In this document: piece after piece, positions 23,633 to 35,856 of the stretch
Layout: each line of letters opens with the position of its first letter
Position numbering within the stretch: position 1 is the first letter of the stretch
Origin: Cricetomys ansorgei
Taxonomy: Eukaryota; Chordata; Mammalia; Rodentia; Nesomyidae
Direction: 5' to 3'
Assembly (NCBI GenBank): GCA_026225945.1
Contig: JAMJFZ010002307.1
Span: 2,867,001 to 2,931,000, forward strand
DNA: 64,000 nt
Notes under the pieces: model-generated
Database searches by the model: none
The model's input: the letters and a program-made list of their open reading frames with translations, nothing else
Told to the model about the DNA's origin: nothing
Position numbers and translations under genes: made by a program

Positions 23633-23996
23633 TGCTGGCTGCTTTTATGTCATCTTAACATAGGATAGAGTCATCTGAGAGGAGGGAACCCCAATTGAGA
23701 AAATGCCTCCATAAGATTGGCCTGTAGGACATTTTCTTAGCTAGTGATTGATGGGGGAGGGCCCAGCCCTGGGCTAGTGGTCCTGGGTTCTTTAAGAAAG
23801 CAGGCCAAGTAAGCCTTGGGAAGCAAGCCAGTCAGCAGCACTCCTCCATGGCCCCTGATCAGCTACTGCTTCCAGGTACCCACCCTGTTTGAGTTCTTGC
23901 CCTAACTTCCCCAGTGGAAGCTGAAATAAACCTTTTCCTCCCAAGTTGCTTTGGTCATGATGTTTCATCACAGCTGAAGTCACCCTGACTAGGACA
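23633..23996 (+). mobile_element. Solo LTR-like element, copy A
   Basis: TG...CA element: 'tgctggctgcttttatgtcatcttaaca', 'gagaaaatgcctccataagatt', 'agtgattgatgggggagggcccagccc', 'gaaataaaccttttcctcc', ending 'ctgactaggaCA'. The same family is present in reverse at 47042-47450. No internal genes. Confidence 0.7.
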
Positions 23997-24119
23997 AACC
24001 CCACTGGTAGTGTGACGTTTTGTCCTTCCCATTCATGAAGGGTGTTTCAGTGCATGTTGAACATGGGGACAGTTGGGAAAAGTGTGATGGTCATGTTGTC
24101 CAGTTTACAGAATCTAGAA

Positions 24120-24480
24120 TCACCTAGAAGACATACTTCTGGGCGTGCCTATGAGGGCTGTATAGGTTGGATTAGCCTCTGGTCATGCCATCAAGGTTAT
24201 CTTGATGAAGTTAGTTGAAGTGGGAAGACTCACCCTCTGTAGGCTGACACTGATCCCTGGGCTAGGATTCTGGGCTGCATAACAGGAGAACGTGAAGTGA
24301 GCACAGTCATTCACCCCGTTTCCTTCCTGATGCGGACAAGCTGTCATCAGCCACCTCAGGCTTCTGCTGTCTCCCCACCCCGCATGATGGATGGTGCCAT
24401 GGACTGTGAGCCACAGTAAACCCTTCCATAAATTGCTCTTTTTGGGTTATTTTTATCACAATGACAGAAGACAAAGGCAA
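24120..24480 (+). mobile_element. Solo LTR-like element (MaLR-type)
   Basis: 'aatcacctagaagacatacttctgggc', 'aagttagttgaagtgggaagactcaccc', 'ccctgggctaggattctgggctgcataa', then 'actgtgagccacagtaaaccc' and 'tttttatcacaatgacag'. Matches a common murid LTR layout; degraded. Confidence 0.55.
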
Positions 24481-25316
24481 GGAGAATCTAATGGGCTCTG
24501 TTCCAGTCCAAGTCGAGTCCGCGGCACAGCTGACTGGTACTTCAGGGAAGCCTTTTCATCGGACTGTCTGACGTTTCCAGTGTTCCCACGGCGCTGTGCT
24601 TTACAATAGTGACACCCCCAGGTTTACTGAGTTTTAATCAGCTTCCAATCCACACAAGAAACCGTGTCATTCCTTCAGACCGTGACAATAAAACACACAA
24701 ACAAAAATAATAACTTGTTTACTTTTGTTGGGATTTTTGCTCTCTCAGTGCACCTACTTTCCAGTGTTCATTTTCTTCCTCCTCTCCTGCCGCCTTCCTT
24801 CTGAGTGGTCTGTTTGGGACCAGAGTCTCAGGGCTGCTGAACTCACAGGCACTGTAAGAACAGGAGCCCTGAGGGGCTGGTGCTGCCAAGCACAGGAAGG
24901 TGAATGTGGGCCTGGACCCTGAAGCCCTGTGTGAACCTCTCAGGCTGGCTGTGGGTCTGCGTGTCACTGCTTGGGACTTCTCAGAAGAGACTGAGAAGCG
25001 CTGTCCCTGAGCCTGTGGGGTGCAGAGGGGTCTTAGGTGTTGCCTGACACTGCGTTTGCTGTCGTGCCTTGTAGAGCTGTGGCTGGAGAGCAGATGCAGA
25101 GGCAGTGGTGGGCAGCGCCTTGGAACCTGGCCTCTGAAGTCAGCTCTGCTGAACTTGAACTGCCCAGCCGGCTAGAACTAGTTACTTAAGCCCTCAAAGC
25201 TTCAGCTTCTCTCTATCTCTAAAGTTAGAGTGATGTATCTATTGTGTAGTGTTAGTAGGAATTACAGTATATGTAGGGATGTCACAAGGCAGATAAAACA
25301 TATGGTAAGAGATCAT
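24481..25316. other. No gene seen
   Basis: Unique sequence with short overlapping frames; no domain recognised. Confidence 0.4.
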
Positions 25317-25430
25317 ATAAACACTCATACACACTTGTGTACATATATGTCATATAAAGAAGATACATATATGTGAATATATATACATACATACACATAT
25401 ATACACACACACATTATATATATAGGGGGG
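25317..25430. repeat. AT/CA alternating low-complexity tract
   Basis: Alternating purine-pyrimidine run of (CA)/(TA) with 'atatatacatacatacacatatatacacacac', ending in TATA and G-run sequence. Confidence 0.85.
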
Positions 25431-26029
25431 AGTAAGAGGGGAAGGAGGAGATCTACAGCCTTTACTGTTTGACTTCAATATACCTACCCGTGTGTCCTTG
25501 ATACACTGACTATAATCCAGGGACCCTGAGGCTGCAGTGCCAGGTCTCAACACAAGAAAAAAGACATTGGTCCAGAGGAATGTAAAATGGAAAGCCTGGC
25601 TCAAGGGAAGCCATGTGTCCCTGGAGCCCCAACAGAGGGCAAAGGCTCAGTGGCATCCCACAGGGGTTGCTTGGTGGTGGCAGGAAACAGCTTTGTGTTC
25701 ACACTGTTAAACAGCAAATAAGTGAAGCTTTTACACTGAAAACGGACATTCCACCTCCTTCCAGCAAAGAAGCAGTGAAAGAGAGATAGACATACCGTTT
25801 ATTTTGCTAAGTGTTAAATCTGGGGTGGAGAACGTAGAGTAGAATGGTGCTAGACTGAGAGGACACTGGAGTTCCTGCTACCACCTGGAAAGGGTGATTC
25901 TTGCTGAAACGGACTGAGAAAGTACTGTATGGAGAATCGCTGTGCATGCTGTGGGCGCTCAGGAGCCTACAGGAACTGTGGCCTCCTTTGCAACAGCCTT
26001 TCCTTGTCACTCAGAATCCTGTGCACTAA

Positions 26030-26115
26030 GTCTCTCCCCTCCCCCTCTCCTCTCCCCCATCTTCTCTCTCTCCTTTCTCTCCCTTCCTCCCTTCCCCCTC
26101 CCTTTCTCTCTATAG
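26030..26115. repeat. Polypyrimidine tract
   Basis: Nearly pure C/T for about 85 bp (ctctcccctccccctctcctctccccc...). A Pro/Ser/Leu-rich frame over it is not a gene. Confidence 0.85.
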
Positions 26116-26119
26116 TACA

Positions 26120-27305
26120 TTCATAATTAAATGAAGTTTAAATCGTAAGCACACATGACCATGCACATTATCTCCTGTGCATCTCCTGCATATTTACAAA
26201 GCTAAGACTTCTGAAGACTCTGAGTTGCAAGGGTTCCCTTAGAAGGGCTGGGCACTGACTCTAGTTCTGAGGATTTTATTAAAGCCAAAGGTTACATGAG
26301 GAAAAAAATCTTACAACCTGTGTTTCAAAAGAAAGGAAGGAATCAACATTTCTGTGGTCTGTAGTAATCGAGTTTTTGTTTGTTTGTTGTGCATTAACTG
26401 TGCTCATAACAGCCAGCCTAAGCATCCATCTTGGCAAAACTGGCCCATGGCTGGAGGATGAACAGGGAAGCTATTTAGAGAAGTACCAGGGAGAGCTCCA
26501 GAAGCTGAGCTGGGCTTGGCTTTGGGAGGATGGCAGAACCAGTGTGCACAGGCTTCCAGGATCCCAGCCTGTCCCTGGGACCAGGTTACCCTGAGCAAGT
26601 GTCTGCAGCTGTGAGTATTCTACACAGAGCCCTGGGGTGAAGATGCCTAGGTGGACAGGGCCTCCAGCGTCCCCCTGCCATCTGTGACCCTATTACAAAA
26701 GCAGACTTGGGCCCTTCACTCCTGTTTTATTCTGTGTTCTGACTCATTTGTATCCTTTTTCTATTTGGCATTTCATACATTAAGTCAAACTGGTTTCTTC
26801 AGCTTGGCCATGTTTCATGAGCTCATGCTCTATAAATGACCCTTTAATCATAGACGGCCGTGCGTAAGGCAGTGGTGCCACAGGGCTGTGTGCGTTCAGA
26901 GGCAGGGTCACATGTTTGTGCTGTTGCTGATGCAGCACACTGAGCCACTAGTTGTAAGAAGCACAGTGCATTGTGCTTTGTGCACAGTATGTGATGCCTG
27001 GTGATGGTGGCAAACACCACTGCCACTGTTCTGCACCCCTTCTTATTCTGTCAGAAGGTAATCTGCTTGTTACAGGCTGCTGCTCTGAGACAGTGTGCCA
27101 TGTTACACCAGCAGCCTGGCTACCTTATGAGTGTGCAACTCAAGGGGCCATGTCCAATGACGGGCCTGCGTCACGCAGGTTTGTGTAAGCACACTCAATG
27201 ATGGTCACACAGAGGCAGAAGTAATCCAATGTTGTAGTTCTCAGGATGTTTCCCTTTCATTAAGCAGTGTGTGGCTGCATTTGGAGAAAGAAATTGTGTG
27301 TGGGT
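26120..27305. other. No gene seen
   Basis: Unique sequence. Several overlapping frames of 60-72 codons without recognisable features. Confidence 0.4.
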
Positions 27306-27632
27306 ATCCCCGCGTGCGTGCATGCGCGTGCGTGCAAGCGCCCACATATACACGTTTGCATGTGTGGAGGCTAGAAGTCAATGTCAGTGTCTTCCTCTAA
27401 TGCTCTTCACTTTATTTTGAGACAGGGCTTCTCACTGATCCTAAAGCTAACCTGCTGGGCTGGGCTGACTGGCCAACAAACCCAGGTTCAACCTGCCCAC
27501 CCCATCCCCTGCACCACCACCCCCATCACCCGGATGTGCTACACTTTACGTGGGTGCTGGGATCTGGACTCGGATCCTCATGCTAACACTGCAGGCACTT
27601 TACCCACACATCTCAGCCCTGCTGCACCATGT
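27306..27632 (-). repeat. B4-type SINE preceded by (GCGT)-rich run
   Basis: 27311-27345 alternates purine and pyrimidine with several CpG (gcgtgcgtgcatgcgcgtg). It is followed by antisense B4: 'tgtggaggctagaagtcaatgtcagtgtcttcctc', 'ttttgagacagggcttctcactgatcc', 'gactggccaacaaaccc', 'acgtgggtgctgggatc', ending 'cacatctcagccc'. The 140-codon plus frame across it is derived from the SINE. Confidence 0.8.
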
Positions 27633-29055
27633 TTAATAGCAAAAGGACTGTTAGGTAAACGATGCTGGATAGGTAAGCACGGTGAAGCAGAGTGGAAGGT
27701 TCACAGCAGACTGTTGACCAATCACAAACTTGTTTTCTGTTTCTGGGCAGATCATTTCCTGATGCTAAAGTTGGTTGATGAATTTCCCTCATTTGCTGAG
27801 TGATTATTAGGTTTTAAGTACTGTCCTTGGTCGCTGTGGCTACATCAAGACAGAATTACTGCTTTCTGAAAGTCTATCATCTGCCTTTGAGCTTCCTAGC
27901 TGCCCTGTGAACTCTTCCTGGGTAGGGGAGTGTGAACAAATGTCTGGTCCACCCCAGGTGGGGCCCCAACAACAAACCAAAGAAGTGATTCCATTCAAAG
28001 CTAGCCTGATGAAACAGTGAGCTTAATTAGGGCTACTTACAGGTGCATGAGCAACTTATGAGCATCTCCATCACTGGCAAGTAACCCTCTCTCCAAGCAA
28101 CTATACACCACTGACATGTCCTCAGAGAGGCAGAGCCCTGTAAGCTCCGCCCCCATCAGGGGTGGAACATGGACCTGATCTTGTGTAGTTCCCAAGTGGG
28201 GTTACAGCTACTGAGAATTCAAGGAGATGACAGCCGTGTCGTGCCAGTGGAACAGTGCTCCACAACAAAGCACACATTTGACGTTTATCTAAAGCACCAT
28301 TGCACCATTTCAGCAGTTGGCTTGGTCTTAGAGGTAATTCTTGAACCACATAGATAAATGTTTGGATTTGCATCCAATGCTTTAAAGAACAATTCTAGGC
28401 TTATCTTCAAGCCTGACCTCTTGGATTCCTGCATTGCCTTTCCTTCCAGGCCTCGGTGCTCTGGAGCTGACCCCCTTCAGGGCTTAGCACAGGGTAGAGG
28501 ATAGTTGAGGTTGTGCCCACTCAAAGAGCAGTGTGAATTTTAAGGGAGAAAATTCTTGAAGTCATAGTATTGTAAGAGTCATCAATGGTGTTGAGAGTGT
28601 ACAACTCCCTCATCTGCCTGTTAGACTTCTCTTCACCTAGCTAGAGGCTCCCACCCACAGCTATGCCGCAGATCACCTGGGGGGTGATTCTGTGAACACT
28701 GTACTCCAATCGAGACCCATTCCATCAAGACCTCCAAGAGTTCAGCCCGGGACTTGGAGTTGCTAAATGTTCCCTGGTACCTCTAATAGGCAAGCTTGGC
28801 TGAAATCAATCAAAATGTCCTACTATGAATCCTCTATGAATTCCTGCAATCATTTGGCACAAATATAGTCCCAGAAGAGCAAGCAAAAAGAGTTGAGGGC
28901 ATGCATCTTTTAAGTTATAACAGTAGTCTGAAGAGGTAAAGCCTGGGGTAGAACCTGAAGGAGCCCACTCTGAGTGAGAAGAGTTGATTGTGTGTACACC
29001 TGCCATATGAACCTGTCATACAGAGGGGGTGGTCATATTCATGGCTCTGGAGCCG
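27633..29055. other. No gene seen
   Basis: Unique sequence up to the minisatellite. Frames of up to 83 codons have no recognised domains. Confidence 0.4.
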
Positions 29056-29059
29056 TGTG

Positions 29060-29704
29060 CATGGAGACTGTGTGGACTGTGTGCCATGACTGTCTGGGCT
29101 ATGTGCATGGCGACTTTGTAGACTGTGTGCACCGTGACCGTGTGGACCGTATGCTGTGACTGTGTGGACTATGTACACTGCAACTGTGTGCACCGTGACC
29201 GTGGTGTGTGGACCGTATGCTGTGACTGTGTGGACTATGTACACTGCAACTGTGTGCACCGTGACCGTGTGGACCGTATGCTGTGACTGTGTGGACTATG
29301 TACACTGCAACTGTGTGCACCGTGACCGTGTGGACCGTATGCTGTGACTGTGTGGACTGTGTACACTGCAACTGTGTGCACCGTGACCGTGTGGACCGTA
29401 TGCTGTGACTGTGTGGACTGTGTACACTGCAACTGTGTGCACCGTGACCATGTGGACCATATGCTGTGACTGTGTGGACTGTGTACACTGCAACTGTGTG
29501 CACTGTGACCATGTGGACCATACGCTGTGACTGTGTGGACTGTGTACACTGCAACTGTGTGCACCGTGACCATGTGGACCATACACTGTGACTATGTGGA
29601 CTGTGTACACTGCAACTGTGTGCACCGTGACCATGTGGACCATACACTGTGACTGTGTGGACTGTGTACACTGCAACTGTGTGCACCGTGACCATGTGGA
29701 CCTA
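29060..29704. repeat. Minisatellite, 61-bp unit, about 9 regular copies
   Basis: Regular units start at 29157, 29223, 29284, 29345, 29406, 29467, 29528, 29589 and 29650. All are exactly 61 bp apart except the first (66 bp, with an extra gtgtg-type insertion). Degenerate partial units extend left to about 29060. The unit contains 'tgactgtgtggac', 'gtacactgcaactgtgtgcac' and 'cgtgac'. Since 61 is not a multiple of three, every frame is used in turn and no frame meets a stop. This gives minus-strand frames up to 198 codons that I do not regard as genes. Confidence 0.97.
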
Positions 29705-30505
29705 TAGCCTGTCTTTTCATCATTCTAGCGCTGCTTGAGATTTCACAGCTCTGAAAGACCTTTGGCTGAGAGAGAGGAAGCAGTCTTCCCTGGTGTCATC
29801 TACCCTCAGCTGCAGCCAGGATGACCTACATGGTGCTGCCAACTCTCACAGACCTAGTGCATCACTCGCCATTTCCAGTTTTCACTCTGAGAATCGGGAA
29901 GGCCTGAGAATTTCTCCAAGCCCTTCCTGCGTCTGAGCCAGTGTGCTGTCCCTTCTAGTAACAGCCAGACTGCCCGCTATCCCGGAGACCTCATGTGCTC
30001 CCACTGTCTGTGGACACCTGCCTTCTGAAGTTGGCTCACATCAGCTGAATGCCTGGTTTGTGTAGCACCTCAGGACCAAGAGACAGATGGCACTGAAGGC
30101 ACAGGAACTCAGAGTTCTGCAAAATTCGCCCATTTCTCTGCACTGTTCATTAAAAATGAATCAACAATAAGTCTGTGCCCAGCAGAGCCTCCACTTGAAT
30201 TATTGAAGTGAATATTAATAGTAGCAGGAAGAAACGAAGGCTCTACCAGGCAGCTCCTGCCAAGTGGCTTAACCTCACTGGGCCTCAGTTTCCTCCTGGT
30301 ATACATGTTACGAGTATGGAATGAAGCAGAGCTGAGCTCAAGTTTGGCTGAATGAAGATTACCAGTTAGTATTCATCTTCCGGGTCATTGTTTAGATATC
30401 CTGGAAAGCCCTCTACTGAGAGCTCTGAATCATGTGACATCAGTCCTGTTACCTTCTTTCCCCTTTCCTGATTTATGTATTTACTGCATAGAAGTTGTCA
30501 CCATT
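29705..30505. other. No gene seen
   Basis: Unique sequence. 'tcactgggcctcagtttcctc' near 30275 resembles an ancient mammalian MIR core, but it is too short to call. Confidence 0.35.
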
Positions 30506-30509
30506 TTAC

Positions 30510-30510
<1 letters not shown>

Positions 30511-30551
<41 letters not shown>
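30511..30551. repeat. (GT)n microsatellite
   Basis: About 20 TG dinucleotides followed by gcatgtgcatgtatgtg. Confidence 0.97.
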
Positions 30552-30552
<1 letters not shown>

Positions 30553-30657
30553 ATGTGCATGTATGTGTCTGTGGCTTCTCTCCCCTACTAAAGCAAACTT
30601 GGTGAGGAAAAAGATTGTGCTAGATCTGGTATATGATACACAGCACTTAAATATTTG

Positions 30658-30781
30658 TTGAGGTGCTGGTGAGGCGGTGCCCGCCACCAAGCCTAAGCTC
30701 AGTCCCTGGAACCTACATGGTAGAAGAGAATTGACTTCTGACCTCTATGTGTGCTCTGGGCACAAGTAGGCACACACACAC

Positions 30782-30830
<49 letters not shown>

Positions 30831-30832
30831 CT
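30658..30832 (+). repeat. B3 SINE with (CA)n(GA)n tail
   Basis: Sense B3 ('gtgctggtgaggcggtgcccgccaccaagcc', 'tcagtccctggaacctacatggtagaagagaa') runs into cacacacacac and then about 24 GA dinucleotides (30785-30830). Confidence 0.85.
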
Positions 30833-31505
30833 GTTTCAAAGTTTCTAATTTGTTGACTAAACAAATAATTGATTATATTCTGTATGTTGCTAACTTGAGG
30901 TGATTCATGTTAAAAATCATTTGGAATAAAATTCACCTTATTTTAAAGTCCATCCTAGTAACTTCAATTTAAAAAAAATATATTGTTGTAAAATATCTTC
31001 TTAACTAAATCACAAACATTAGGAGATAGTTTCAGCAACTCTACGATTCTTTCTTTAGCCTCTCTAATTTGCATGTTGCAGAGTCTTGATCACCCTAGCC
31101 TGAATGGGCATTCTGAGAGATTCTTGGCCGCCTCCCTGGGCTGAGAGATCACAGAATCTTCATTTTCTAACAGCTGAAAAGCATGTGATTCTACAAGGTT
31201 CTCTTTTGACCTTGTCCAGGATCTTTGCAGTCTTCATTGACTTGGAGTCCAGAATTGGAGTGTTTTCAATGACTCCCAAAAGTATCTGCTGACCTAACTC
31301 ACAAGCTCCGGTCTGGCCCTATTTATACATCAGGTGTTGTGCTCATGGGTTTGACAGAGTCACACCGCTGTGGTCAGCACATCGTCCCCGTGGACCTTAG
31401 GCACTTTTTCTGCTCTGCTTGCACATACCCATGTCTAGTGAGAAGGAACTTATTCTGCTTCCTAAGCTGCTACTTATTAATTGAACCTCATTCCCTCCTT
31501 GGGCT
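30833..31505. other. No gene seen
   Basis: AT-rich then mixed unique sequence; no supported exon. Confidence 0.4.
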
Positions 31506-31511
31506 GATGCA

Positions 31512-31965
31512 ATGACTGGTCCTGGTTGTTGACTTGATTGCATTAAGAGATCTGAACTGAGGAATGCACCTGTTCCCCAGGGTTATTTCCAGAAAGGATG
31601 GATGTTGTGGGGCAGTGACTGGGGGAAAGACCTAGCCTGGATGGAGGTGAAGTGGCACTTTCAATGGTACATAGCACCGACAAAGGGCAGTAGTGAGAAG
31701 CCACAGTGAGCCTGACCACTCTTCCTACCTATGGCTTCTACAGCCTTTCAAGGTAGACCAATACCAGCCCCCTTCACAGGGCTTCTAAGCCTAAGGCACT
31801 GCCTGGACACTGCTGAGGAGTCCTGCTCCATGTTGGGGGCCAGGTTTCTGCCTTCCCAGCTTGCAGATAGCTGCTGTTGGATCACCAGCCCCATCACGTA
31901 AGCCATTCAGTAAATTCCCATTTGTAGTTGGTTCTCTTTCTTGGAGAACGCTGCCTAGTGCAGCA
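31512..31965 (+). mobile_element. LTR-like interspersed element, degraded
   Basis: 'ctggtcctggttgttgacttgattgcattaagagatctgaactgagg', internal 'ccacagtgagcctgaccactcttcc', and a 3' end 'gttggttctctttcttggagaacgctgcctagtgcag'. This is the layout of the 10.5 kb element's class, but diverged and probably rearranged. Confidence 0.4.
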
Positions 31966-31975
31966 GCTGACTCTA

Positions 31976-32335
31976 TGGGCTGGATTGTGTCTCACCTCCT
32001 GATTCTCCAAATCCACAGTTCCTCAAGAATGTGAGGAGGGTCTTTACAAAAAGCAGTGACTAAGTTTAAGATGAAGACATCAGTGTGGAACTTAACACAG
32101 CATGGCTGATGTCCTTGTGAAGAGAGGGAAGTAGGCCACAGACAGAAGACAAGGAAAAGCCAGTAACTGGCCCCGCCCATGTCCTGGTCTTGGACTTGTT
32201 TTGCCTGTGGCGCTGTGATAGCAAAGCCCTTTCAGACGTAAAAGTACTTTCCATATCCTCCAAGCTCCTTTCCCAGACTGGGCTGGTCTCCCTAGGTGCT
32301 AGTCGCTGCTGCTTGGTTATGCTAACCGCCCCCCC
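31976..32335 (+). repeat. MLT1-like MaLR LTR (ancient)
   Basis: Follows the MLT1 order: 'gctggattgtgtctcacc', 'cctcaagaatgtgaggagggtctttacaaaaagc', 'gtttaagatgaagacatcagtgtgg', 'gctgatgtccttgtgaagagagg', and 'tggtcttggacttg'. The 129-codon plus frame from 32190 starts inside it and has no domain. Confidence 0.6.
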
Positions 32336-33800
32336 CCCTTATTCTACTATGGGTTCTGAATGTCAACTTAGAAGAAATATATCACACCCCAGTGGGGTGG
32401 AGTCTCAAGTTTACAGGACACGCTCATACCACAGTGGGAGGAAATTTTCTAGTTTAGTCTTTGTTCTCAACTCTCCACTCAGGTGTCTGGGGAAACATGA
32501 CTTGTACAGATATTTCATTCTTCTACCTGGAGCTGTCCTTCTGGATGCCCCCAGAGGTGTACCTTCTCAGCCCTCCTAGGTGACTCCAAACCCAGTCAAG
32601 CTGTCAGCCATCGCAGCTCCCACTGTCCCGTCTTCTGCCAGTCTCCTCCCCACCGCCTCCTTCCATGAGCAGGTGATCACATCACTGGAGCAGCCAAATA
32701 ATCCAGAACACTCCCATTTCAAGATCTTCAATCTCATATTCAAGACCTCTTCGACCAGAGAAGCCAACATTCACAGATTCTGTGGAGTAGGCATCGTTGT
32801 ACGTTATGTAGCCTGTTAGACATGCTGTCCTCTATCTAGTATATGGAGGGGACATTAAAAATATAGTGCATTCTAGCTCCAGTTCCTTTTCCGTTTCCTG
32901 TGTCTAGATAGGCTCTTTGGTGCTTTACTCATTAGCCGGGAAGAACCATTATAGAGCTCCTGTGGACTCTGCAGCAGACAGGTGCTCAGCAGGCATACTG
33001 TGTTACTAAAGGAACATGGGAAGGCCAGAGAGTTCCTTTGGCCTGACTGGCTCAGTGAAGGCTTCCCAGACATGTACTTGCTTGGGTTAAGTCCTAAATA
33101 GTTCTCTAGGCAAGTACCATATAAAACAATTCTGGGGAAAGGCAGCAAAGACTTTCCTAATCCCACAGTATGAAATACACAATGCAGACCGAGAATTCTG
33201 AGTGATTTATCCAGTACTTCTAACAAAGGAAGAATGGAGGGAAAGTGTGTGTGTGTCTGTCTCTGTGTCTCTCTCTCTCTGTGTATGTATTAAGGACTTC
33301 AGAATCCTTATCAGAATCCTCAAAGCTAGTTAATTTAAGAAAAGGATGAACTTTGATTCGAGCTGTTTATTCACGTTTTAACAAAAAGCTGTTCAGTCAC
33401 TCTGAAAAACTCTTACCTGCTATCTGTGCATCAGAAGCTGCAGTAGGTTTTCTAAACTCCGAGGTGAGCAGAGGGGAGAGGAGCTCTGCACCAGCAAACA
33501 CACAGCCGACAGGGTTACAGTGGTGTGGCTGCTTAGGCAGTCTCTCCCCACACTGAACGTTTGCTGCTTCAAGGAGAGAATACTTTACCAGTAGATGCTT
33601 ACTCTTAAGCTCCACCACCCACAATGGAGAGACGGCATGGAAGAGAAAACTTCAGGGAACAGAGATGGTGAATGAAGGAAATCAGCTACGTGAAGAACCA
33701 TTAAAATAAGACTGGTGGAGAGAGGTTATGTTTTAATGAACTTGTGAAGGAAAAACTCTTGCTAGAGAGTAGGATCGGTCAACTACCCACAACTGTGGCT
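32336..33800. other. No gene seen
   Basis: Unique sequence with overlapping frames (79, 64 and 117 codons at 32576-33226) that lack domains and clear splice pairing. A short GT/CT-rich run lies at 33244-33288. Confidence 0.4.
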
Positions 33801-33807
33801 TGTGCAA

Positions 33808-34030
33808 GAGTGTGTGTGTGTGTGTGTGTGTGTGTGCGCACACAAATGTGTGCAAGAGGCAATTCTATCATATACTGAAAACTTTTTAGTAACTTTTGTT
33901 CACTAAGGTAATATTATAAGGCTATTGAGATGGCGTATTAGGTAGTGGTTCAAGTCCTGGTACCCACATGATAGAAAAAGAAAACTGAATCCTTCAAGCT
34001 GTCATCTGACCTCCACAGGTGCACACTTCC

Positions 34031-34080
<50 letters not shown>
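33808..34080 (+). repeat. (GT)n, B3 SINE, (CA)n cluster
   Basis: (GT)n at 33810-33838, then a sense B3 at 33915-34035 ('gctattgagatggcg', 'tcctggtacccacatgatag', 'catctgacctccacaggtgcacac') ending in about 21 CA dinucleotides (34036-34079). Confidence 0.85.
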
Positions 34081-35695
34081 ATGAATTAAATAACTTTAAA
34101 AATGTAAAAGAAGTCTATAGAGTACGTGAACTCACTTTCATAGTTAAGGCATTCCATGTGGACATATTTCTTCGTCCTGATCCCTACACCCCCTCATCCT
34201 TCCCCTTCTCCCCCTCATCCTGATCCTACCTTCCCCATCCTGATCCCTGATCCCCCACTTCAATCTCTCCTCCCCTCCTCTTTCATTTGCAGTCACGTTT
34301 TCCTTTATCCTGTTAGTCTTATCTTGATTAGAAAAGTAAGATCTATCTTTGCGTTTCCCCCTTTGTCATAACCTAGTGGTATTTGAACAACCAAATTTGA
34401 ATATTTGAACACCCATGATTTCTGTCCCCTAAAATCACCCGTTACTGGTGTATTTTCTTAGCCACCAGATGTGATAGCCTGTGTATTGTAACGTCTCAGC
34501 ATCCAGTGGTAAACGTGAACCTCCCCTTAAGCCCCTGCCTTCATGGCCCTTTTCTCTGCTTCTCTAGTTCCTGCCAGCCCTGCACATAGAGCTTTCCCAG
34601 AGATCCCACCTTTCCATAAAGATATTACTTTGAGACCTCTACCCTAAGCTGTGCCAATTAGAATAAATTATTTCCCAAGTTTTTTCAGTCTGAGTCTTGT
34701 CTGTCACCTCAGACTTAGTATGATCAAACCCACTCAGACCCTTCCCAGAGGCTAGCCATGCCAGACTTCCTTACATCTGAGGCTTTGTCCTGTTCCAGCT
34801 GCTGAGAGGCTGAGCCCTGTGGTATCAACCTCTCCACCTCTGAGCCCTCTGCTCCATTTGAACTCTCACCACTTTGATCCATTGTGCATCACCCCCTTCT
34901 CCTTGGCCACGCTGCCGTGATCTCCTCCTCCTTTCCTCTCTTTCTTCCATCTGTCCTTGACCCGCTCCCAGCTGGAAGGCTTTCTTCCATTCATGGCTCT
35001 GCATTGCCTACTAAGCTAGGATCAAATGAAGGTCTGTCCTCCATGTGCACTTTGAGGTCTAGAGTCAAAGTGATAGCTAGCTGTTCCATGCACGCTGAGG
35101 TCATCACAAAACTGCCACTAACGGGGGAGTTTCACTTGTGAATGAAGAAACACAGAGTTAAGCTGGTGACTCATGGGGGAAAGAACTGTGGTCATCATAT
35201 CATGTAATGAATGGTTAAAGAAGCAGATGTTTAAGACATAATAACCATGACAACCGCAGAAAAAGACAGGTGACTTCAGTGCTTGAACAGCTGTCTGATG
35301 GAAGAGGGATGCTTTTATTCCATCCTGTGTGGCCATTAGAGGTAGGATCCAAACAAAGAGATAGAAGCTATAAGAAAAATCACTTGGGCCAATTTAAGGA
35401 AAAAAGAGGACTATACAAAGTTGGGGCAAGCACTCTCCAGTGGCAGATCTCTTACCAGAGGGGCTGTTTACACAAGGTGGCTGTACGAGAACATTCCCAG
35501 GCTGACTCGCCTGCAGCTGTTTTCGGTCATGCAGTTTTGTGCTTGCTTGCTTGCTTGCTTGCGTAAGCTCTTCCTGGTAGATAAGGTGGCAGACTTTCTT
35601 CCTGCTTTTCATGCCCAGCTTTTCTGTTTCCCAGATCTGCGATTTCCTTGACTTACAATTTATCCTGTGAAAATTTTACTCCCATTTTCCAATAG
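34081..35695. other. No gene seen
   Basis: CCCCTCATCC-type direct repeats at about 34187-34255. The rest is unique, apart from a (TGCT)n run at 35540-35563. Overlapping frames up to 98 codons are not recognised. Confidence 0.4.
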
Positions 35696-35701
35696 CAAAT
35701 C

Positions 35702-35852
35702 ATTGGGGGGGGGGGGGGGTGGCACAAGTGGAAGGCAGAGGTCAGAGGTCAATGGCAGGTGTCTTCTTCAACAGCATCTCTCACTGAACCTGGAGCTCAC
35801 CAACCTGCCAGGGAGCCCCAGGGATTCTACTGCCTGCCCAACTCCGAACTGG
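35702..35852 (-). repeat. G-run and B4 SINE fragment
   Basis: A G-run (about 35705-35719) is followed by antisense B4: 'ggcagaggtcagaggtcaatggcaggtgtcttc', 'ctctcactgaacctggagctcaccaacc', 'ccagggagccccagggattctactgcctgcc'. The 3' part is lost. Confidence 0.75.
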
Positions 35853-35856
35853 AGTT

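Noticed and set aside
27471..27530. Pro-rich frame within 27381-27803
   Set aside because: Lies in an antisense B4 SINE.
29099..29695. 198-codon minus-strand frame, the longest in the window, with His/Thr/Val-rich repeats
   Set aside because: It is entirely the 61-bp minisatellite; a unit without stops and with length not divisible by three leaves all frames open.
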